A stretch of DNA of 11,712 bases, from positions 1-11,712 of the forward strand of contig CAZOHB010000084.1 of assembly GCA_964579345.1 (NCBI GenBank). Reading direction: 5' to 3'. The notes under the pieces were generated by a model. It saw only the letters and a program-made list of their open reading frames with translations, made no database searches and was not told where the DNA came from. Shown piece by piece: positions 7,706-11,712 of the stretch. How positions within the stretch are numbered: position 1 is the stretch's first letter; each line of letters opens with the position of its first letter. This DNA is from RGIG5612 sp964579345 (lineage in GTDB: Bacteria > Bacillota > Clostridia > Lachnospirales > Lachnospiraceae). The translations under genes were made by a program, and so were the position numbers.

Positions 7706-7791
7706 ATATCCGTATTTTTATGCAGCAGGCAGGCATATCGAAGTCGGCTGTTCATCAATCAAATCAAGCAATACCCACAGGAGGAAAATGT

Positions 7792-8775
7792 ATGGCAATC
7801 CTTGTACGACCGGAAACAATGGAAAGAATCAATACGCCGGAACTTGCTCAGGCGTTTATTGATGAGCAGATCAAAGATATTCAGGAGCAGGTCGGAGATA
7901 AGAAAGTCCTTCTTGCATTATCAGGCGGAGTCGACTCTTCTGTCGTTGCTGCACTTCTGATCAAAGCAATCGGCGATCAGCTTGTATGTGTACATGTCAA
8001 TCACGGCCTTTTAAGAAAAGGCGAGCCGGAGCAGGTCATCCAGGTCTTCCGCGAGGAGCTTGGCGCAAACCTGATCTATGTAGACGCAGTAGACCGTTTC
8101 CTGGATAAGCTGGCAGGCGTTGAGGATCCGGAAACCAAACGCCATATTATCGGAGAAGAATTTATCGAAGTCTTTGCGGAAGAAGCAAGAAAACTGGACG
8201 GCATTGAATTCCTTGCACAGGGAACAATCTGGCCGGATATCTTAGAGAGTGAAGCAGGAATCAAGGCACACCACAACGCAGGCGGTCTTCCGGAAGATCT
8301 CCAGTTTGCACTGGTAGAGCCGGTACGTATCCTTTATAAAGATGAAGTCCGTATGGTCGGAAAAGAGCTTGGCCTTCCGGACAACATGGTTTACCGTCAG
8401 CCGTTCCCGGGACCGGGACTCGGCGTACGCTGCCCGGGTGCGATCACAAGAGACCGTCTCGAAGCAGTCCGCGAATCCGATGCGATCCTTCGTGAGGAGT
8501 TTGCGAAGAACGGACTCGAAGGCAAAGTATGGCAGTACTTTACCGTCGTTCCGGATTTCAAGAGCACCGGTATTACGGACGGAAAACGTACCTTTGCATG
8601 GCCGTGCATCATCCGCGCGATCAATACGACCGACGTTGTGGAAGTTACGGTTGAGCATTTAGAACCTGCGTTCATGGATCATCTGGTACAGCGTATTACG
8701 ACGGAAGTTCCGGGCATCAACAGAGTCCTTTATGACTTCACCCCGAAGCCGCCGGCAACGGTTGAGTACGAGTAA
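7792..8775 (+). CDS. guaA: GMP synthase, stand-alone ATP-pyrophosphatase subunit
   Basis: A 327-residue protein corresponding to the ATP-PPase and dimerization domains of GMP synthase, which adenylates XMP and aminates it to GMP. SGGVDS (44-49) is the PP-loop; HGLLRKGE, QGTIWPDILES, QPFPGPGLGVRCPG and the C-terminal KPPATVEYE are all characteristic. The usual bacterial enzyme is about 510-525 residues with an N-terminal glutaminase (GATase) domain; that half is missing here and no GATase gene is in the window. It is not a simple truncation, since it has its own promoter and a strong AGGAGG (7779-7784) 7 bases before ATG 7792; this decides the start over an in-frame ATG at 7720. The glutaminase must come from another locus, or ammonia is used directly. 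Its 3' end is also the left boundary of the AT-rich island. Confidence 0.93.
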   Translation: MAILVRPETMERINTPELAQAFIDEQIKDIQEQVGDKKVLLALSGGVDSSVVAALLIKAIGDQLVCVHVNHGLLRKGEPEQVIQVFREELGANLIYVDAVDRFLDKLAGVEDPETKRHIIGEEFIEVFAEEARKLDGIEFLAQGTIWPDILESEAGIKAHHNAGGLPEDLQFALVEPVRILYKDEVRMVGKELGLPDNMVYRQPFPGPGLGVRCPGAITRDRLEAVRESDAILREEFAKNGLEGKVWQYFTVVPDFKSTGITDGKRTFAWPCIIRAINTTDVVEVTVEHLEPAFMDHLVQRITTEVPGINRVLYDFTPKPPATVEYE

Positions 8776-8787
8776 TTTCTAATACTC
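8764..8787 (+). other. Left attachment-site candidate at the guaA 3' end
   Basis: The last codons of guaA, GAGTACGAGTAAT (8764-8776), recur with one mismatch at 11233-11245. Overlapping them is an inverted pair GAGTA (8770-8774) and TACTC (8783-8787) with an 8-base spacer, the layout of tyrosine recombinase core sites. The 3' end of guaA is a known integration hotspot for genomic islands. No integrase gene is present, so this is inferred. Confidence 0.5.
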
Positions 8788-8819
8788 AAAAAATCCCTCA
8801 ACCATGCGGATTTGCGGGA
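8788..8819 (-). terminator. Minus-strand terminator facing guaA
   Basis: Read on the minus strand, TCCCGCAA (8819-8812) pairs with TTGAGGGA (8801-8794), allowing one G-U pair, with a 10-base loop, and is followed directly by TTTTTT (8793-8788). It would stop transcripts that come through the regulator gene before they enter guaA. Hairpins like this are common after integrase genes at island ends, so it could also be a relic of a lost integrase. Confidence 0.6.
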
Positions 8820-8837
8820 CTTAAAATGCCAAAATGG

Positions 8838-8855
8838 CAACATTTTGACAACAAA
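8838..8855 (+). repeat. Left copy of an 18-bp direct repeat at the island end
   Basis: CAACATTTTGACAACAAA is repeated exactly and in the same orientation at 11116-11133. Inside it the short unit (G)RCAAC is repeated after 11 bases, about one helical turn, as in arm-type recombinase sites. A small palindrome, TGCCA-AAA-TGGCA (8827-8839), overlaps its left edge. Confidence 0.75.
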
Positions 8856-8899
8856 TATGAATTATTCAGTGAACAATTAAAACTTTATTAATAGTTATG

Positions 8900-8923
8900 C
8901 CGGGCGGGAAGCCGCCCGGTTTT
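8900..8923 (+). terminator. Rho-independent terminator between guaA and the regulator gene
   Basis: CCGGGCGG (8900-8907) and CCGCCCGG (8912-8919) form a perfect 8-bp stem with a GAAG tetraloop, followed by TTTT. It serves + strand transcripts from guaA and sits one base from the stop codon of the minus-strand regulator. A near-identical terminator occurs at 11277-11300. Confidence 0.88.
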
Positions 8924-8924
8924 C

Positions 8925-9266
8925 TCATTCTTTCAGTTTTTTAGAATAGGCCAATAATCGTTTCAGCTGATCTTCGCTGTACTTTTCGCATTGTTCAATG
9001 ACAGAATATAGAAGTGGTGATGCTGATTTATCTATGATGATGTAATCCGGATTTTTCTGTTTGGTTTTTCCGGTTAGATACGCAGTTGAAGTATTGAATG
9101 TTCTGGCAATTTCATTAATTACCTGTAAAGAAGGTTTTCTTGTACCATTTTCGTAACGGACATAAGCTGGTTGAGAAATACCAACTCTTTTTGCAGCCTC
9201 CTGTCTGGTAATGCCAAGCGCTTCGCGGCATTCTTTTAATCTTTCTATATCTAATACGACACTCAT
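8925..9266 (-). CDS. XRE-family helix-turn-helix transcriptional regulator
   Basis: A 113-residue repressor-like protein. The N-terminal 60 residues form an XRE/Cro-type HTH: RLKECREALGITRQEAAKRVG, then ISQPAYVRYENGTRKPS with the typical recognition helix, and INEIARTFNTSTAYLTG (quoted in parts). The C-terminal part (YSVIEQCEKYSEDQLKRLLAYSKKLKE) is probably a short helical oligomerization tail. Start: ATG at 9266 lies 6 bases after GGAGA, which fits better than the in-frame ATG at 9278, which has no ribosome binding site; ATG at 9269 is also possible. It is divergent from the metallophosphoesterase gene, and three copies of a palindromic operator lie between them, one over its own likely -10. 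It is therefore very likely the local repressor and autoregulated. Confidence 0.88.
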   Translation of the reverse strand: MSVVLDIERLKECREALGITRQEAAKRVGISQPAYVRYENGTRKPSLQVINEIARTFNTSTAYLTGKTKQKNPDYIIIDKSASPLLYSVIEQCEKYSEDQLKRLLAYSKKLKE

Positions 9267-9299
9267 CATTTTCTCCATTTAATAATTTAAGATACAATC

Positions 9300-9316
9300 A
9301 GTATACCCTTGGAATA
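9300..9316 (-). promoter_or_regulatory. Regulator promoter region with operator O1
   Basis: Operator O1, TATACCCTTGGAATA (9302-9316), is a diverged copy of the site seen at 9342 and 9369. On the minus strand it overlaps a -10-like TATACT (9305-9300) about 35 bases upstream of the regulator's start. No strong -35 is visible. Binding here would repress the regulator's own gene. Confidence 0.6.
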
Positions 9317-9336
9317 ATGAAAACAAAAGAACAAAC

Positions 9337-9365
9337 TTGAATATACCAATGGAATATCATATAAT
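9337..9365 (+). promoter_or_regulatory. Metallophosphoesterase promoter with operator O2 between -35 and -10
   Basis: TTGAAT (9337-9342) and a perfect TATAAT (9360-9365) are 17 bases apart. Operator O2, TATACCAATGGAATA (9342-9356), fills the spacer, so a bound repressor would exclude RNA polymerase. Confidence 0.8.
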
Positions 9366-9368
9366 AAA

Positions 9369-9383
9369 TATACCAATGGTATA
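9369..9383. promoter_or_regulatory. Operator O3 over the transcription start
   Basis: TATACCAATGGTATA is a perfect palindrome with 7-base arms around a central A. It covers the expected start point (near 9372) of the 9337-9365 promoter and ends right before the ribosome binding site AGAGGGG (9384-9390). O1 and O2 are imperfect copies of it; O3 is likely the strongest site. Confidence 0.8.
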
Positions 9384-9397
9384 AGAGGGGCGGTAAA

Positions 9398-10204
9398 ATG
9401 AAAGTTTTGGTCATACCGGACATACATTTAAAGCCATATATGTTCGACAGCGCAAAAACATTATTAGAAAACAATCTAGCACACAAGGCGGTGTGTCTGG
9501 GAGATTTGGCTGATGACTGGGGGAGACAATGGGATAAAGAGCTTTATATCGAGACCTATGATCGCGCAATCAAGTTTGCTAAAGACTTTCCGGGTACACT
9601 TTGGTGTTATGGAAATCATGATGTTGCATATCCCTGGAACCAGAAGCAAAGCGGGTATAGTCCTATCGCTGCATATATTGTGACTAATAAACTTCAGGAA
9701 CTGAAGGAAACGATGCCGGATAATAAACAGCTTGCATTCATACACAGAATAGATGATGTAATGTTCATGCATGGAGGATTAAGTGACTATTATGTCAGAA
9801 AAATGGTTCCGGCAAAGGCGTATAACAATATTGATATGGTCATTGAGACTATTAATGGCTTCGGGTATTCGGAGTTGTGGACAGATATATCTCCCTTGTG
9901 GTTACGACCACAGTATAACAATACTAAAATGTACAAACCCAGAAAAATGCTGCAAGTAGTTGGACATACGCCGGTTAGCAGAATTAGTAAAGTAAATAAT
10001 ATTATTTCGTGTGATTCGTTCAGTACGGACAGGGAACATTGTCCAATAGGACCATGGGAATTCGTCATTGTAGATACAAAAACCAAGGAGTATTGGACAG
10101 AACCTTTTATGCATGATGCGAATGGCTTTACGCAGGAAGAAGCAGCTGAGTTGAAACGTCGTATGGAGGATGTGACAAAAGGGAATGTACTGAAGAGGAG
10201 TTAA
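9398..10204 (+). CDS. Calcineurin-like (PPP-type) metallophosphoesterase
   Basis: A 268-residue soluble protein with the ordered metal-binding motifs of calcineurin-like phosphoesterases: PDIH (Asp8, His10), GDLADDW (Asp36), GNHD (Asn73, His74), HGG (His125) and VGHTP (His190). The HGG and GHTP forms resemble PPP-type protein phosphatases and ApaH-like enzymes, although the usual GDxVDRG is changed to GDLADDW. The fold predicts hydrolysis of phosphate esters (protein, nucleotide or nucleic acid); the substrate cannot be read. AGAGGGG (9384-9390) precedes the ATG by 7 bases. It is under a promoter with two overlapping operators, opposite an XRE regulator, so it appears to be kept silent until induced, like many prophage or island genes. 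It is more AT-rich than guaA and the molybdoenzyme operon, which supports transfer. Confidence 0.85.
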   Translation: MKVLVIPDIHLKPYMFDSAKTLLENNLAHKAVCLGDLADDWGRQWDKELYIETYDRAIKFAKDFPGTLWCYGNHDVAYPWNQKQSGYSPIAAYIVTNKLQELKETMPDNKQLAFIHRIDDVMFMHGGLSDYYVRKMVPAKAYNNIDMVIETINGFGYSELWTDISPLWLRPQYNNTKMYKPRKMLQVVGHTPVSRISKVNNIISCDSFSTDREHCPIGPWEFVIVDTKTKEYWTEPFMHDANGFTQEEAAELKRRMEDVTKGNVLKRS

Positions 10205-10214
10205 AAAAAGAAAT

Positions 10215-10231
10215 AAAAGCAAGCAGCTTTT
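10215..10231 (+). terminator. Weak hairpin after the metallophosphoesterase gene
   Basis: AAAAGC (10215-10220) and GCTTTT (10226-10231) form a 6-bp stem with a 5-base loop shortly after the stop codon. Only two G-C pairs and no U run beyond the stem make it a weak terminator at best. A second A/T hairpin, CTTAA/TTAAG, lies at 10242-10256. Confidence 0.3.
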
Positions 10232-10278
10232 CAAATACCAACTTAAAAAAATTAAGAATAGACACAAAAAACCGTTGA

Positions 10279-10310
10279 TTGCAATTAAACAATAGCCATG
10301 TTATTATAAT
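10279..10310 (+). promoter_or_regulatory. Promoter of the structured RNA upstream of the DUF3800 gene
   Basis: TTGCAA (10279-10284) and TATTAT (10302-10307) are 17 bases apart; an overlapping perfect TATAAT occupies 10305-10310. Transcription should start near 10314-10317, just before the GC-rich structured stretch. Confidence 0.6.
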
Positions 10311-10313
10311 GAC

Positions 10314-10380
10314 ACTTAATGGGCTGGTCGAAAGACCCGGGTCCAACTTAGTCGGCGGGCAGACTGTCCGCCATTTTTTT
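10314..10380 (+). ncRNA. Candidate small structured RNA (DUF3800-associated type)
   Basis: A GC-rich island of about 65 bases in AT-rich surroundings. GGTC-GAAA-GACC (10326-10337) is a stem with a GNRA tetraloop, enclosed by GGGC (10321-10324) pairing with GTCC (10341-10344), and possibly by ACT.AA (10314-10319) with TTAGT (10348-10352). GACCCGGGTC (10334-10343) is also a perfect palindrome, so alternative pairing is possible. The 3' end is a terminator hairpin (10354-10372) with seven T. It has its own promoter and ends 23 bases before the DUF3800 start codon. Several conserved RNA motifs next to DUF3800 genes have been reported (DUF3800-I and further motifs, from comparative genomics); I cannot tell whether this is one of them. 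It may be cis-acting or a free RNA. Confidence 0.6.
10354..10380 (+). terminator. Terminator between the structured RNA and the DUF3800 gene
   Basis: GGCGGGC (10354-10360) pairs with GTCCGCC (10366-10372), one G-U pair included, around AGACT, and is followed by A and seven T. This is a strong intrinsic terminator placed just before the coding region, so DUF3800 expression from the upstream promoter needs read-through. Confidence 0.85.
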
Positions 10381-10403
10381 ATCATCTGTTTTTGGGAAGA
10401 AGA

Positions 10404-11090
10404 ATGTCTGTATTAAGTATCTTTGTAGATGAATCAGGAGATTTCGGGGATTATGAAAAACACTCTCCATATTATATTGTTTCACTGATTATCCATAATC
10501 AGGACGATGATATTAGTTCTGAAGTAAAGCGCCTTGATCAGGAACTGCAATTATTAGGCTATAAGCCGGATTATGTAATTCATACGGCTCCTTTAATCCG
10601 CAGAGAAGAAGAAAATCGCTTTGAATCACCCAATAAAAGAAGAGCAGTTTTTACAAAGCTCTTCTATTTTGTGATCCGGTCTCCAATCCAATTTAAGACA
10701 TTCGTGTTTGAAAAAAGAAAATTTGAGAATATTTACAAACTGGAAGCAGCTATAGCTAGAGCACTCTCTTCTTTTATTAGAGCGAATCTGGATTATTTTC
10801 AAAGCTTTGAAAATATCATTCTATATTATGATAATGGACAGCATGAACTTAGTAGAATTCTAAATACAATCTTTGCGACAGAGCTGTCATCCTATGAGAT
10901 TCGAAAGGTTCTTCCAAAAGATTATAAATTGTTTCAAGCTGCAGACCTAATATGCACACTCAGATTGTTAGAATTAAAATGCGAACAAGGTCAGTTAACG
11001 AAATCAGAAGAATTGATTTTTCATTCAGTCCGGCGTCTTAAAAAAGACTTTATTAAGCCAATAAGAAAAAAAGAAATCGATTTAAAATAG
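10404..11090 (+). CDS. DUF3800 family protein (predicted RNase H-like fold)
   Basis: A 228-residue protein recognisable as DUF3800: it opens with LSIFVDESGDFG followed by YYIVSLIIHN, and ends with YKLFQAADLICTLRLLELK. The acidic residues in VDESGD, in LYYDNG (about residue 151) and in QAADL fit the acidic active site of an RNase H-like nuclease; nuclease activity is a fold-based prediction, not shown for this family in general. Start: ATG 10404 with GGGAAG (10394-10399) upstream is preferred over TTG 10392, which has no ribosome binding site. No signal peptide or membrane segment. A structured RNA and strong terminator lie directly upstream. DUF3800 genes are common on mobile and defence-rich islands, which matches this AT-rich island. 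No clear terminator follows. Confidence 0.8.
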   Translation: MSVLSIFVDESGDFGDYEKHSPYYIVSLIIHNQDDDISSEVKRLDQELQLLGYKPDYVIHTAPLIRREEENRFESPNKRRAVFTKLFYFVIRSPIQFKTFVFEKRKFENIYKLEAAIARALSSFIRANLDYFQSFENIILYYDNGQHELSRILNTIFATELSSYEIRKVLPKDYKLFQAADLICTLRLLELKCEQGQLTKSEELIFHSVRRLKKDFIKPIRKKEIDLK

Positions 11091-11115
11091 TTGGAAGAAA
11101 AAACATTGAACGTGA

Positions 11116-11133
11116 CAACATTTTGACAACAAA
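11116..11133 (+). repeat. Right copy of the 18-bp direct repeat
   Basis: Identical to 8838-8855 and in the same orientation. Here the inner unit is GACAAC-ATTTT-GACAAC (from 11114), two copies 11 bases apart. It lies about 100 bases inside the right attachment-site candidate. Confidence 0.75.
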
Positions 11134-11232
11134 AATCCTCTAAGGCACCATAACTGAAATAATAGAAATAAAAACTAGGCTTTTTTTGAAAAAGAACTAA
11201 ACAAAAAGAGTTAAGAATTCGTTCGAAAAAAC

Positions 11233-11245
11233 GAGTACGAATAAT
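11233..11245 (+). other. Right attachment-site candidate (copy of the guaA 3' end)
   Basis: GAGTACGAATAAT matches guaA's last codons and stop (8764-8776) at 12 of 13 positions and would still encode Glu-Tyr-Glu-stop. It overlaps a hairpin-like inverted repeat, ATTCGTTCG (11217-11225) against CGA..ACGAAT (11232-11242). The GC-rich terminator follows about 31 bases later, as expected for the original guaA downstream region. Confidence 0.5.
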
Positions 11246-11276
11246 CGCTAGTGGCTTTTGAATATTGAAAACGTTA

Positions 11277-11300
11277 GACCGGGCGGGAAACCGCCCGGTC
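11277..11300 (+). terminator. GC-rich terminator at the right end of the island
   Basis: GACCGGGCGG (11277-11286) and CCGCCCGGTC (11291-11300) form a perfect 10-bp stem with a GAAA tetraloop, followed by TTATTT. The eight inner pairs equal those of the terminator at 8900. It probably was guaA's own terminator before the island arrived, or came with a second element. Confidence 0.85.
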
Positions 11301-11305
11301 TTATT

Positions 11306-11335
11306 TGAGTCAAAAAAGAAAAATTGACTCATTTT
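11306..11335 (+). terminator. Second hairpin, possible bidirectional terminator
   Basis: TGAGTCAA (11306-11313) and TTGACTCA (11324-11331) form a perfect 8-bp stem around a 10-base A-rich loop, followed by TTTT. An operator for an unknown regulator of the downstream gene is an alternative. Confidence 0.45.
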
Positions 11336-11485
11336 CTAATGAGAAATCGGTTACAGATAACAGAAAAGCATGTACAATAATTTCAGACACAAAACCAGCA
11401 GTATCCTTTTGAAACAATAACGAGTCAAATGATTGCGGAATCTCTAAGAATTATAAAATTGTAAAAAATGTCTATCCGGGAGGCT

Positions 11486-11712
11486 ATGTTGGAGAATTTA
11501 AAAATAGTTGAACTGAAAGAATCTATATTGGAAGACAATGATAAAGATGCGGAAGTGCTCAGGGAAGAACTTCGCCGGAACAAAACCTGCCTGATCAATC
11601 TGATGTCCAGTCCGGGCTCCGGAAAAACGTCAACGCTTCTTGCTCTTAAACCCTATTTTGAAAACAAGCTTCAATGGGGCGTCATGGAAGCGGATATCGA
11701 CTCGTCCGTAGA
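11486..11712 (+). CDS. hypB: HypB-like hydrogenase nickel-incorporation GTPase (partial, cut by window edge)
   Basis: The first 75 codons of a P-loop GTPase of the HypB/UreG group. It contains NLMSSPGSGKTSTLL (Walker A, about residues 41-55) and then MEADIDSSV, which corresponds to the I/MEGD-x-x-x-S-x-D region of HypB. HypB supplies nickel to NiFe hydrogenase with HypA. Start is uncertain: ATG 11486 has GGGAGG (11478-11483) only 2 bases away, TTG 11489 has a better 5-base spacing, and an in-frame ATG at 11468 lacks a ribosome binding site. An in-frame stop at 11462 sets the upstream limit. No hypA or hydrogenase gene lies upstream within the window; partners would have to lie beyond the right edge or elsewhere. 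Confidence 0.8.
   Translation, partial: MLENLKIVELKESILEDNDKDAEVLREELRRNKTCLINLMSSPGSGKTSTLLALKPYFENKLQWGVMEADIDSSV

Larger units (their letters stand above)
11091..11467. other. Noncoding stretch with the right end of the island
   Basis: No supportable gene lies in these 377 bases. They hold the right 18-bp repeat (11116-11133), a copy of the guaA 3' end (11233-11245), a strong GC-rich terminator (11277-11300) and an A/T-loop hairpin (11306-11331). The remainder, up to the hypB-like gene, is AT-rich and shows no clear promoter. Confidence 0.7.

Noticed and set aside
7706..7791. Purine riboswitch in the guaA leader
   Set aside because: The leader is only about 80 bases and lacks the conserved three-way-junction core and any terminator/antiterminator pair.
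9302..9383. Short CRISPR-like array of three similar units
   Set aside because: The units are 15-bp palindromes with unequal spacing (40 and 27 bases) positioned on promoter elements; they are operators, and no cas gene is present.
10314..10403. Retron or group II intron RNA
   Set aside because: No reverse transcriptase gene lies nearby and the RNA is too short; the neighbour is DUF3800.
11021..11332. Minus-strand open frame over the right end of the island
   Set aside because: It runs through the terminator, the repeats and the end of the DUF3800 gene, with no recognisable domain.

Overview
The window looks like a chromosome segment of an anaerobic gut-type Firmicute, most likely a Clostridia/Lachnospiraceae-like organism. 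The grounds are strong AGGAGG-type ribosome binding sites, moderate GC, a cytoplasmic oxygen-sensitive iron-sulfur/molybdenum operon and low-GC accessory DNA. The lineage is inference; there is no rRNA or other marker gene to settle it.

Region 1 (about 1-6976) is a six-gene + strand operon. It encodes a DMSO-reductase-superfamily molybdopterin enzyme without export signal, a four-cluster ferredoxin subunit, a TorD-like chaperone, an AsrA-like iron-sulfur protein and two tandem AsrB-like FAD/2Fe-2S reductases. A hairpin that can act as terminator follows. The catalytic AsrC sulfite reductase subunit is absent. The simplest reading is a soluble NAD(P)H-linked reductase in which Asr-type electron-input modules feed a molybdenum catalytic subunit through ferredoxin clusters. 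The substrate cannot be read from the sequence.

Region 2 (about 7012-8775) holds a flavoredoxin-like flavin reductase gene and a free-standing GMP synthase ATP-pyrophosphatase (guaA without its glutaminase half), with a good promoter.

Region 3 (about 8764-11300) is a visibly AT-rich mini-island directly behind guaA, whose 3' end is a known integration hotspot. A near copy of the last guaA codons recurs at 11233-11245, an identical 18-bp direct repeat lies just inside both ends, and similar GC-rich terminators occur at both ends. No integrase is present. The cargo is an XRE-type regulator divergent from a PPP-like metallophosphoesterase, with three copies of a palindromic operator between them. 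A small structured RNA with its own promoter and terminator lies directly upstream of a DUF3800 (RNase H-like) gene. This regulator/phosphoesterase/RNA/DUF3800 cassette is the best candidate for an undescribed, possibly defensive, system.

Region 4 (11301-11712) is a noncoding stretch with another hairpin and the start of a hypB-like nickel-insertion GTPase gene that runs off the right edge.
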